Translations under genes and position numbers: made by a program | Shown: in pieces, positions 8,704 to 16,424 of the stretch | Layout of the letters: every line of letters starts with the position of its first letter | Numbering within the stretch: the stretch's first letter is position 1 | Assembly (NCBI GenBank): GCA_958429225.1 | Contig: CAUAJB010000012.1 | Span: 1 to 36,931 of the forward strand | Direction of reading: 5' to 3' | Origin: an uncultured Collinsella sp. | GTDB taxonomy: Bacteria > Actinomycetota > Coriobacteriia > Coriobacteriales > Coriobacteriaceae | Length of the DNA: 36,931 nucleotides | Notes under the pieces: generated by a model | What the model saw: the letters and a program-made list of their open reading frames with translations, nothing else | What the model was told of the DNA's origin: nothing | Databases searched by the model: none

Positions 8704-10083
8704 TTAGAGCGTGATGATGTCCGAGATATTGAGGGCCCGAGCGTCAGCGGAATCGTGCGTGGCAAGCAACAGCATACGGCCGTCGAGCAAGTCGAGCACG
8801 GCCTCGGCGCATGCGTCGCGCGCAGCGGTATCTAGACCGGTAAAGGGCTCGTCCAGAATCACCGCGTCGCCTGGGCACAGCAGGGCTCGGGCAATCTCGA
8901 CGCGACGGCGCTGCCCGCCCGAGAGCTCGGCCACACGAGCATGTACATCGACCCCCGGCACCAGCAGGCGCAACAGGGCTGCGGCACTCGAGGCATCCAC
9001 GCGCGCGTCGGCGCACACCAGCACGTTATCCAAAGCCGAGGCGCCCTCTACCAGGCGCACATCCTGAAACACCATGGAGCACGGCGCGCACTCGCCCGCC
9101 GCCAGCGCAAGCAGCGTCGACTTGCCCACGCCCGAAGCGCCCATCACGCAGGTGCGCCCACCAGCAGAAACGCGAAGTACCAGTCCATCGAGCGCCGGCG
9201 CCCAGGGCGCTCGGTCGCCCACGGCGAGCGCAAGCTCCGCAGCAGCCCTGCCGCCAGCAGAGCCGCCCGCACGTCCGCGACTACCACACCCATGCGCCCG
9301 CACGGCAGCGCGCCACGCTACGGGCCCCGAAACCCGCAGCAGCCACACCAGCACACGCTCGCACGCCCACGAGGCGGCAACGACCAGCACGGTCCACGCC
9401 AGCAGGTCAGCCGTCTCGATGAGCAGCTTCGCCTGATAGATGCGTTCGCCCACGGTGCCCGTCGCCATGCCGATGAGCTCCGCCGCCACGCCGGCCTTCC
9501 AGCTCATGCCAATCACGGCGCGGGAACACGAAAGCACAAACGGCAGGACCTCGCGCCAGGTGTGGGCGCAAAACAGACGCCAACCCCGCACGCCATGCAG
9601 ACGAAACATCTGCTCCAGTGGCTTATCCGCTTGCGTCAAACCCTCAACCAGCGAAAAATACACGCCCGGCAGCGCCATCAAAAAGACCGCCGCAATGCTC
9701 ACGCGCGCCGACCCCAACCAAATGAGCAGCAGGACCACCACGCAGGCAACCGGTGTCGCCTTAACAAACGAAAGCGCCGGCGCCACCAGGCGGGCAAACG
9801 TTCGCGACCGCACCGAGGCCCCCGCCAGCACACCGCCGCACACCGCGGCAAGCGCCAAACCGCCTAGAATCCGCGCACCCGAGCCCGCCAGAATCGCCCA
9901 CGTGGCGGCATCGCACACCAGCCGTAGCAACGCCACCACAACAGCGCCCGGCCCCGGCAAAATCAACGGCTGCGCCACCAGCGCCGCCGCGAAGACCCAC
10001 ACGGCAAGCCAAAAGGCGGCAACGGCACCTGCTGCCGCCACCGCCTTCATACGCTCTGCCATTTGTCGAGCAAACGCACGCAC
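8704..10083 (-). CDS. ABC transporter permease-ATPase fusion (SsuC/SsuB-like)
   Basis: One 459-residue chain carries both halves of an importer. Residues 1-255 are a BPD-type permease with about six membrane segments and an EAA-like loop around residues 147-205. A Gly/Ala/Arg linker (256-285) leads to an ATPase with Walker A GASGVGKS (315-322), Q-loop VFQD (338-341), signature LSGGQ (387-391), Walker B VILDEP (408-413) and switch histidine LATHD (443). Only about 17 residues separate Walker A and the Q-loop, some 20 fewer than in SsuB-like ATPases, so the domain is shortened. The GTG start at 10083 has GGAG within the end of the preceding gene. It ends the hydrogenase operon and should pair with the lipoprotein encoded at 10087-11142. 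Ligand unknown. Confidence 0.85.
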   Translation of the reverse strand: MRAFARQMAERMKAVAAAGAVAAFWLAVWVFAAALVAQPLILPGPGAVVVALLRLVCDAATWAILAGSGARILGGLALAAVCGGVLAGASVRSRTFARLVAPALSFVKATPVACVVVLLLIWLGSARVSIAAVFLMALPGVYFSLVEGLTQADKPLEQMFRLHGVRGWRLFCAHTWREVLPFVLSCSRAVIGMSWKAGVAAELIGMATGTVGERIYQAKLLIETADLLAWTVLVVAASWACERVLVWLLRVSGPVAWRAAVRAHGCGSRGRAGGSAGGRAAAELALAVGDRAPWAPALDGLVLRVSAGGRTCVMGASGVGKSTLLALAAGECAPCSMVFQDVRLVEGASALDNVLVCADARVDASSAAALLRLLVPGVDVHARVAELSGGQRRRVEIARALLCPGDAVILDEPFTGLDTAARDACAEAVLDLLDGRMLLLATHDSADARALNISDIITL

Positions 10084-10086
10084 GGG

Positions 10087-11142
10087 CTACTCCATGTAGT
10101 AGAAATCGTCAGCCGGGAGCTTTCCGCCCACGGCGCTCGCGTCCGCATCGGCCAGCACCTGCAGGTACCCACCGAGCGCCGCCTTCATATCCTTCCCCGT
10201 CTGGCACACGAGCATGCACCCGGGAATCGCCTTTTCGGCAATCGCGGCGTTATCGACGATACCCGCATCGACCACGGCCTGAGCCCAGTCCGCCGGCGCC
10301 GCGTTCACGGCCTCAACGCTCGCAACATGGCAGCTCAGGAATTCCGCCACGACCTCGGGATGCTCCTCGGCAAAGGCACGGCGCACCACGGTCACGCCCG
10401 TCAGCAGGCGCGAACCCGTGTCACCTGCCAGCTCATCCCACACATCGGTCAGACTTACCGGAGCCGACAGCCTGCCTTCGCTCTTTGCGATGGCAGCGGT
10501 CTTGAACGGCTCGGGCAGCACGCCCACGGCAGAAGGATCGGCAAGCAGGGCCGACAGCACCTCGGTGGGCTCGCTCTTAAACTCAAGCGCCACCTGGCCG
10601 GCCAGGCCCGCGCGCCCCAGCAGGTAGTTCATGACGTACTCCGGCGTGGTGCCCTTGCCCGTCATATAGACGGTATGGCCCGCCAAATCGCCAAACGAGG
10701 TCACACTCGCGTCGCCCGTCACAACGTTCAGCACGCCCAGCGTGTTGATGTCGATGACCTGCACCGCGCCCTCAGTCTTGTTATAGAGCACGCTCGCCAC
10801 GTTGGCGGGCACCAGGGCAATGTCGATATCGCCCTGAATGACCTTGGGCACAATCTCATCGGCGGCAGTATTGATCGCAAAGTCGAACTCATTGTCCGTC
10901 TCGCCATCGACTGCCCGGTCCATAAACTGCACCAGACCAATCGAGGTCGGCCCCTTGAGCGAGGCGACGCGCACCTCGACCGGCTCTGCAGCAGCACCGG
11001 CGCCGTCCGTGGCAGCCGAGCCCGCGGCGGACCCGGCACCGGCAGCCCCGCCGCCACAGCCCGCGAGTGCGAGCGACAGCGCACCCGCGGCAAGCGCCGA
11101 GGCAAACCCCCGGCGCGACATCTCAAAATCAAACGCGCGCAT
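10087..11142 (-). CDS. ABC transporter substrate-binding lipoprotein (SsuA/THI5-like)
   Basis: This 351-residue protein is an exported solute-binding protein of the nitrate/sulfonate/THI5-like group. The N-terminus has SRRGFASALAAG followed by a hydrophobic stretch and LAGCGG, a lipobox; the twin Arg suggests Tat export. After a Gly/Ala linker come VRVASLKGPTSIGLVQFM and, further on, GDIDIALVPANVAS, VYMTGKGTTPEYVMNYLL and VGVLPEP, matching the two-lobe fold of this group. The family includes binders of sulfonates, nitrate, bicarbonate and pyrimidine precursors; the ligand here cannot be told. The ATG at 11140-11142 overlaps the region just after the hydA stop; a GTG at 11151 is an alternative. 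It lies between hydrogenase and permease-ATPase genes. Confidence 0.82.
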   Translation of the reverse strand: MRAFDFEMSRRGFASALAAGALSLALAGCGGGAAGAGSAAGSAATDGAGAAAEPVEVRVASLKGPTSIGLVQFMDRAVDGETDNEFDFAINTAADEIVPKVIQGDIDIALVPANVASVLYNKTEGAVQVIDINTLGVLNVVTGDASVTSFGDLAGHTVYMTGKGTTPEYVMNYLLGRAGLAGQVALEFKSEPTEVLSALLADPSAVGVLPEPFKTAAIAKSEGRLSAPVSLTDVWDELAGDTGSRLLTGVTVVRRAFAEEHPEVVAEFLSCHVASVEAVNAAPADWAQAVVDAGIVDNAAIAEKAIPGCMLVCQTGKDMKAALGGYLQVLADADASAVGGKLPADDFYYME

Positions 11143-11144
11143 CG

Positions 11145-12956
11145 CTAGCACGTCCCCTCGTTAGGCATCGTCCATGCGTGATGGTCGGTATGCAGCAGCT
11201 CCTCAGCCAGCGGCGAGAGCGGCTCGCCCAAGAACTCGCGGTAGCACGCCTGGACATCGGGATTCTCGTGCGAGAAACGAATGTCCGCAGCGGCATCCAG
11301 GCCCCAGAGCACCTGGCCACGCTCGGCTGCCAGCTCGCAGCCGTCGTGGATGGGCTGACCGCCGCCACCGACGCAGCCGCCCGGGCACGCCATAACCTCA
11401 ACGAAGTCATAGCTCACGCGGCCGTCGCGAATCGCGTCGAGCAGACGGGCAGCGTTGCCCAGCCCGTGTGCCACGGCGACGCGCACCTTAGTGCCATCGA
11501 TATCGGCGACGGCCTCCTTCCAGCCGTCCAGGCCGCGCACATCGGTAAAGAAGTCGGCGTCGGGGTTCTTGCCCGTCACCAGGTAATAGGCCGAGCGCAC
11601 GGCGGCCTCCATCACGCCGCCCGTGGCGCCAAAGATCACACCCGCACCCGTGCCAAAGCCCAGCGGCGTATCGAGCGGCTCCTCAACTAGCGTATCCACG
11701 CTCACGTGGCTCGCGCGGACCATGCGCACCATCTCGCGCACCGTCAGCGCAACGTCCACATCGGGCGTGCCGCCCTCGCCCACCATGCTCGGCAGCGCGC
11801 ACTCGGCCTTCTTGGCCGTGCACGGCATCACGGACACCACAAACAGGCGCTCGGGCTCCACGCCCAGCACCTTGGCGTAGTAGGTCTTGGCGATGGCGCC
11901 GAACATCTGCTGCGGCGACTTGGACGTGGACAGGCTGTCGACAAACTCGGGGTAACGCGCCTTCACAAAGCGTACCCAGCCCGGGCAGCAGCTCGTGAAC
12001 ATGGGCCAGCTGCGGCTGTCGCCCTCGCCCTTGGCGGCCTTACCCAGGCGCTCGAGCAGCTCGGAGCCCTCCTCCATAATGGTGAGATCGGCCGAGAAAT
12101 CGGTGTCGAACACGTACTCAAAGCCCACGCGGCGCAGCGCACAGGCCAGGCGCTCGACGGTGGCCTCATCGCGCGGAATGCCGAGCTCCTCGCCCCAGGC
12201 GCTACGCACGGCCGGCGCAATCTGCACCAGCACGATCTTGTCGGGATCGGCGATGGCGTCAAACACGGTCTCGGTGTCGTCGCGCTCGCGCAGCGCGCCC
12301 GTCGGGCAATGCGTGATGCACTGGCCGCACGCGACGCAATCGGTCTTGCCGATCGGCACGCGCCCGCGGGTGCCCACGGCGGTATGCGTGGCGCGGTTGG
12401 TCAGGTCCCAAATCCCTAGGCCCTGTACGCTCTCGCACACCTTGATGCAGCGCATGCATTTAATGCACTTGTCGTTTTCGCGGATGATGGGGAAATCGAA
12501 ATCCCAGCCCTCGCCCGCCAAATGCCTTTGATACGGCAGATAGAAAATGCCCAGGTCGTTGGCAATGGTCTGCAGGTTGCAGTTACCGCTGCGCACACAG
12601 CTCGTGCAGCGTGAATCGTGCTGCGAAAGCAGCAGCTGCACGTTGGTGCGGCGCGCCTCGCGGGCCTTGGGGCTGTTGGTGTGGACCACCATGCCATCGA
12701 GCACGTAGTTGTTGCAGGCGGCAACCAGCTGGTCGCAGCCCTCAACCTCGACCACGCACACGCGGCAGCCGCCGATCTCGTTCAGATCGCGCAGGTAGCA
12801 CAGGGTGGGAATCTGGATGCCGACGGACTTGGCCGCGTCCAGGATCGTGGTGTGCTCGGGCACCACGACCTCGCAATTATCGATAGTGAGCTTGACCATA
12901 TTGAGTGCTCCGCTTTCGGTGTTATCGCTGACAGTGGGGTTGTTGAGCTCTACCAT
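11145..12956 (-). CDS. hydA: [FeFe] hydrogenase catalytic subunit with N-terminal Fe-S domains
   Basis: This 603-residue enzyme makes or oxidises H2. In order it has a 2Fe-2S domain (Cys 53, 64, 67, 81), a His/Cys cluster site (HDSRCTSC, 113-126), two 4Fe-4S sites (CIKCMRC near 164 and CVACGQC near 207), and the H-cluster domain with all three signatures: TSCCPGW near 321, MPCTAKKAE near 377, and the L3 cysteines in MACPGGCVGGGGQP near 524-528. The C-terminus carries the small-subunit-like FLGEP motif. The ATG at 12956 has GGAGG eight bases ahead and overlaps the stop of the upstream flavoprotein gene; an ATG at 12899, with its own GGAG, starts directly at the ferredoxin domain and is possible. 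No maturation genes (hydE, hydF, hydG) are in the window. Confidence 0.93.
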   Translation of the reverse strand: MVELNNPTVSDNTESGALNMVKLTIDNCEVVVPEHTTILDAAKSVGIQIPTLCYLRDLNEIGGCRVCVVEVEGCDQLVAACNNYVLDGMVVHTNSPKAREARRTNVQLLLSQHDSRCTSCVRSGNCNLQTIANDLGIFYLPYQRHLAGEGWDFDFPIIRENDKCIKCMRCIKVCESVQGLGIWDLTNRATHTAVGTRGRVPIGKTDCVACGQCITHCPTGALRERDDTETVFDAIADPDKIVLVQIAPAVRSAWGEELGIPRDEATVERLACALRRVGFEYVFDTDFSADLTIMEEGSELLERLGKAAKGEGDSRSWPMFTSCCPGWVRFVKARYPEFVDSLSTSKSPQQMFGAIAKTYYAKVLGVEPERLFVVSVMPCTAKKAECALPSMVGEGGTPDVDVALTVREMVRMVRASHVSVDTLVEEPLDTPLGFGTGAGVIFGATGGVMEAAVRSAYYLVTGKNPDADFFTDVRGLDGWKEAVADIDGTKVRVAVAHGLGNAARLLDAIRDGRVSYDFVEVMACPGGCVGGGGQPIHDGCELAAERGQVLWGLDAAADIRFSHENPDVQACYREFLGEPLSPLAEELLHTDHHAWTMPNEGTC

Positions 12957-14782
12957 TCCAGGTTCCTCCCTCCGCGGAACGCGCCAAAACCAAAGTGGTC
13001 GCAACGCAGGCAGCGGCTTGCCTCCTGGCGCGCCTCCTCCTCGGTAAGGCCCTGCTCGACCAGATTCCAATCGTGAATACGCTCGCCGGCCTCGCGCTCA
13101 CCCAGCTCGCAGCGGCCGCACTCGTGCTTGCCCTTAAACTGAACGGTCGGCAGCTCCACGTCGAGCTTGATCTTGTGGTCGAAGCCCAGATAGCGGTCGA
13201 TGTTTGCCGAAGCCACGCGGCCGGCGTTGATGGCACGGATGACGGTGGCGGGGCCGGTCTGGCAGTCGCCGCCGCTAAAGAGGCCATCGAAGTTGGGCAC
13301 GGCACCGTCCGAGTCGGTGACCACGCAACCCCACTTGCAGGCGATGCCCATGTCCTCAAACGGCTTGGAATCGATGTCCTGGCCAATGGCGACAAACACG
13401 CGCTCGCAGGGGATGACGCGCTCGGGCGTAGCGGCGGCACGCGGAGCCGGACGACCGCGGCGGGGCTCGCCGATAATCTGCGGTTGCACGCGCAGGCCGC
13501 TCACGCGACCATCTTCGCCCGTCTCGATGGCGAGCGGCGCCGTGAGCTCCAGCACCTCACAGCCCTCGGCCTGGGCACCGGCAATCTCGGCGTCCTGGGC
13601 CGTCATATCGCAGATGCGACGGCGGTAGACGATGCTTACCTTTTCGGCACCGCAGCGCACGGCGGAGCGTGCCACGTCCATGGCAACGTTGCCGCCGCCG
13701 ATGACGCACACGCGCTGGCCGCTCAGGTCGGGCAGTTCGTCATCGCCGATGGCGCGCAGCATCTTGACGGCCGATTCCACGCCGGGCGCCTCTTCACCCG
13801 GAAGGCCGAGCTTCTTGTCACTGTGGGCACCGATGGCCAGGTAGACGGCATCGAACTCGTCGCGCAGACGGGCGAGCTCCTCGCCGCTCACGGAGTGGTC
13901 GAGCTCCACGTCGATGCCGGCGCTCAAGATCCAGTCGATCTCGGCCTGCAGGCGCTCGCGCGGCAGACGATAGCTGGGGATGCCGTAGCGCAGCATGCCG
14001 CCCAAGTGGTGGCGCTGCTCAAAAATGGTCACCTTGTGGCCCATCACGGCCAGGTAGTAGGCACAGGAAAGGCCGGCCGGGCCGCCGCCGATCACGGCGA
14101 CGCGCTTACCGGTGTTGTCCACTACATGTGGCTTGTGGTCGTTGAGGTCGCTATGCTCAACGGCAAAACGCTTGAGGGCGAGGATGTTCATGGGGTCGTC
14201 GACCATGCCACGGCGGCAATGCATCTCGCAGGGATGCTCGCACACCAGGCCACAGACGAGCGGTAGCGGGTTGTTCTTGCGGATGACCTTGACGGCGTCG
14301 GCATAACGGCCTGCCTCGACGAGCGAGATGTAACCAGGAATGTCGACGTGCGCCGGGCAGCCCGAGACACACGGGACGCGAGCCTCGCGGTCAAAGCCGC
14401 AGGAGTGCTCGCGGATGTGGTGCTCAAAATCGTCGCGGAAGCCGCGAATGGCCGTGAGTGCCATGGCGCCAGCTTCGTAGCCGATGGCGCAGTCGCTCGA
14501 AAGGTAGATGGTGCGGGCCGTGCGCTCAATCAAGTTGAGCGTGGACTCGTCGGCGCGGCCCTCGAGCACATCGGCGAGCAGGTCGCTCAGCGCGCTCAGG
14601 CCCACGCGGCAGGGCGTGCACTTGCCGCAGCTCTGGGTGGAGCACAGGTTGACGAGCGCCGCCGTAAACTCGACGGGGCACGGGGCGAGTGAACTCACCG
14701 CCAGACGACGTCCGAGTGCATCGTGCAGGTCGTCCATGACGGCCTGAGCGTGGCTGCGTTCCATTACGTGCAGTCGAGCCAT
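12950..14782 (-). CDS. GltD-like FAD/NAD(P) oxidoreductase with NuoF-type Fe-S segment, hydrogenase partner
   Basis: This 610-residue protein joins two modules. Residues 1-130 resemble the C-terminal iron-sulphur part of NuoF/HydB (SCGKCTPCRVG, Cys 52, 55, 58 and a later Cys near 98), without the FMN/NADH domain. The remainder is like the small subunit of glutamate synthase: a 4Fe-4S entry domain (CVSGCPAHVDIPGY, CGLVCEHPCEMHC), an FAD site (VIGGGPAGLSCAYYL) and an NAD(P) site (VIGGGNVAMDVARSAV), ending in CGRCELGE and CLRCDHFG. It probably moves electrons between pyridine nucleotides and the downstream hydrogenase; the arrangement recalls the glutamate-synthase-linked [FeFe] hydrogenases (group A2 in HydDB, from memory). 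The ATG at 14780-14782 follows GAGGGG. It overlaps hydA by seven bases, implying coupled translation. Confidence 0.85.
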   Translation of the reverse strand: MARLHVMERSHAQAVMDDLHDALGRRLAVSSLAPCPVEFTAALVNLCSTQSCGKCTPCRVGLSALSDLLADVLEGRADESTLNLIERTARTIYLSSDCAIGYEAGAMALTAIRGFRDDFEHHIREHSCGFDREARVPCVSGCPAHVDIPGYISLVEAGRYADAVKVIRKNNPLPLVCGLVCEHPCEMHCRRGMVDDPMNILALKRFAVEHSDLNDHKPHVVDNTGKRVAVIGGGPAGLSCAYYLAVMGHKVTIFEQRHHLGGMLRYGIPSYRLPRERLQAEIDWILSAGIDVELDHSVSGEELARLRDEFDAVYLAIGAHSDKKLGLPGEEAPGVESAVKMLRAIGDDELPDLSGQRVCVIGGGNVAMDVARSAVRCGAEKVSIVYRRRICDMTAQDAEIAGAQAEGCEVLELTAPLAIETGEDGRVSGLRVQPQIIGEPRRGRPAPRAAATPERVIPCERVFVAIGQDIDSKPFEDMGIACKWGCVVTDSDGAVPNFDGLFSGGDCQTGPATVIRAINAGRVASANIDRYLGFDHKIKLDVELPTVQFKGKHECGRCELGEREAGERIHDWNLVEQGLTEEEARQEASRCLRCDHFGFGAFRGGRNLEW

Positions 14783-14846
14783 AAGATCCCCTCTCACATG
14801 GCAGCCCGGAGGCGAGGCCGGGCGAAATTGCTACACGCACAACACT

Positions 14847-14867
14847 GACCTAAAAAGTTGTTAGGTC
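14847..14867 (-). promoter_or_regulatory. Hairpin in the leader of the hydrogenase operon
   Basis: GACCTAA and TTAGGTC form a 7-bp stem around a 7-base loop, between the candidate promoter and the first gene of the hydrogenase operon. Its role, if any, is unknown. Confidence 0.4.
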
Positions 14868-14921
14868 TCCACGCAGTTCGGCAGGCGGTATGAAATGTCA
14901 CCATCAGCGGTGAAAATGAAC

Positions 14922-14964
14922 ATTATCGCAGATAAATGCCATATTTGATAAAACGCGTTACCAA
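14922..14964 (-). promoter_or_regulatory. Candidate promoter with a Rex-like operator ahead of the hydrogenase operon
   Basis: On the minus strand GATAAT (14927-14922) is a fair -10 box about 140 bases ahead of the first gene. The expected -35 position falls in an imperfect 20-base palindrome at 14945-14964, with half-sites TTGGTAA and TTATCAA separated by six bases. Rex, an NADH/NAD+ sensor, binds TTGTTAA/TTAACAA-type half-sites, usually four bases apart, and controls hydrogenases in several anaerobes. The spacing difference makes this a candidate only. Confidence 0.35.
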
Positions 14965-14969
14965 ACGAC

Positions 14970-15005
14970 AATGCCCCGCCCACGCAATCACGTGGGCGGG
15001 GCATT
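14970..15005. terminator. Strong hairpin, terminator of the alpha-glucoside operon
   Basis: A perfect 15-bp stem (14970-14984 with 14991-15005, core GCCCCGCCCACG) with a 6-base loop lies just beyond the stop codon of the GH4 gene. The T-run on the minus strand is weak (TTGTCGTTT), so termination is inferred from stem strength and position. Confidence 0.65.
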
Positions 15006-15038
15006 GCTTCAGGCATGCGGCCAGCGACCCTGTTGCTT

Positions 15039-16421
15039 TTACTTAAGCTCGGGCCAGTAACCCTTGTTGGCCTCGATCATGTCGTCGAGAACCTCCTTGG
15101 CGACCTTCATCGACGGCACGGTCTTGTTGAGCGTAAAGGCCTTAAGCGCCTTCTCGTACGAACCCTCGATCGTAGCCTCGACAATGAGCTTCTCGGAGTT
15201 CAGCTGCTGCATCATGAGGCCCTGCTGGAACAGCGGAATGTTGTCGCGGCTGATGACCTCGGGGCCGTTCTTGCCAATGTAGGCAGGCAGCTCGACCATA
15301 GCGTCGTAGGGCATGTTGGGGATGGCGCCCTTGTTCTCGCAAATGACCAGGAAGCGCTGCTTGGTGTCGTTCTTCAGAGCGATAGCCAGATCGGCAATCC
15401 AGTCGCCGTGGCTGCCCGCATAGAACGTGCTCTCGTCGATCTCGCCCGTCTTCTCGTAATGGTCGATACCATCAAAGAGGTTCTTCTCACGCGTCTCCTC
15501 AACCTCGTTAGCACGGGTGCGCTCGGGGTTGGAGTGCTCGACGAACTCCTTCTGCTGCAGGTAGTAGTTCAGATACGTGTTGGGCAGGTACTCCGGGAAG
15601 CACTCCATGATCTCGTACTCGCCCTTCCAGACGTAGTACCAGCTGCCCTTGGTGTGGCGGTTCTGCTCGGGGTGCTCGTCGACGGCCTCCTCGGGCTTCT
15701 TTGCCATGAGCGAGCCCATGCCCTTGAGGTAAGAGTCGGGCAGCAGAATCTCATGCTCCTTGATGTACTCGCGCAGTTGCGGGAGCACCTCCTCGCCCTT
15801 GTGGCGGATCGAGGTGAACCAACCAAAGTGGTTGAGGCCAAAGTAATCGTACTCGACATCCTTCTTGTCGATATCGAGCGCGGCGCAAACCACGTCGATG
15901 ATCGCGATCGGCATGTCGCAGATGTTGATGATACGAGCGTTGGGACGCAGCACGCGGCAGCCCTCGGAGACGATGGCGGCAGGGTTGGAGTAGTTGAGAA
16001 TCCAGTAGTCCTTCTTGGCGTACTTCTCAACGTCATCGATCAGCTCGACCATGGGGAAGATGGTGCGCATGCCGTAGGCAAGGCCGCCGCAACCGCAAGT
16101 CTCCTGACCCACGCAGCCGTGACGCAGCGGAATCTTCTCGTCCTGCTCGCGCATGGCGTAGCCGCCCACGCGCATCTGGGCAAACACGAAGCTCGCGTCG
16201 GTAAAAGCCGTCTTTTTGTCGGTGGTCACCGTGAGCTTGATGTCCAGGCCGAGGTCCTCGTGCAAAATCCAGTCCACGAGCACGCCGATCTTGCGCTGGC
16301 GCTCCTCGTTGATGTCGTACAGACGAATCTCGTCAACGTCGAGCTCGTCCTTGCGCAGGGCGATGGACTTGACGATGCCGGGGGTAAAGGTGGATCCGCC
16401 ACCACACAGAGTAATGATCAT
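15039..16421 (-). CDS. GH4 6-phospho-alpha-glucosidase, NAD- and metal-dependent
   Basis: A 460-residue family 4 glycosidase. The N-terminal MIITLCGGGSTFTPGIV is the nucleotide-binding loop for NAD+. The motif CDMP in NICDMPIAII is the form linked to alpha-specific phospho-glucosidases (beta-specific members have CN-P type motifs); its cysteine and the histidine of LNHFGWF bind the divalent metal. HGCVGQETCGCGG is also typical of this group. The enzyme would cleave an intracellular 6-phospho-alpha-glucoside such as maltose-6-phosphate supplied by the EIICB gene three bases upstream. Its Shine-Dalgarno, AAGGAG, lies within the end of that gene. The product corresponds to MalA/GlvA/AglB-type proteins; I leave the symbol open because the natural sugar is unknown. 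Confidence 0.9.
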   Translation of the reverse strand: MIITLCGGGSTFTPGIVKSIALRKDELDVDEIRLYDINEERQRKIGVLVDWILHEDLGLDIKLTVTTDKKTAFTDASFVFAQMRVGGYAMREQDEKIPLRHGCVGQETCGCGGLAYGMRTIFPMVELIDDVEKYAKKDYWILNYSNPAAIVSEGCRVLRPNARIINICDMPIAIIDVVCAALDIDKKDVEYDYFGLNHFGWFTSIRHKGEEVLPQLREYIKEHEILLPDSYLKGMGSLMAKKPEEAVDEHPEQNRHTKGSWYYVWKGEYEIMECFPEYLPNTYLNYYLQQKEFVEHSNPERTRANEVEETREKNLFDGIDHYEKTGEIDESTFYAGSHGDWIADLAIALKNDTKQRFLVICENKGAIPNMPYDAMVELPAYIGKNGPEVISRDNIPLFQQGLMMQQLNSEKLIVEATIEGSYEKALKAFTLNKTVPSMKVAKEVLDDMIEANKGYWPELK

Positions 16422-16424
16422 TGT

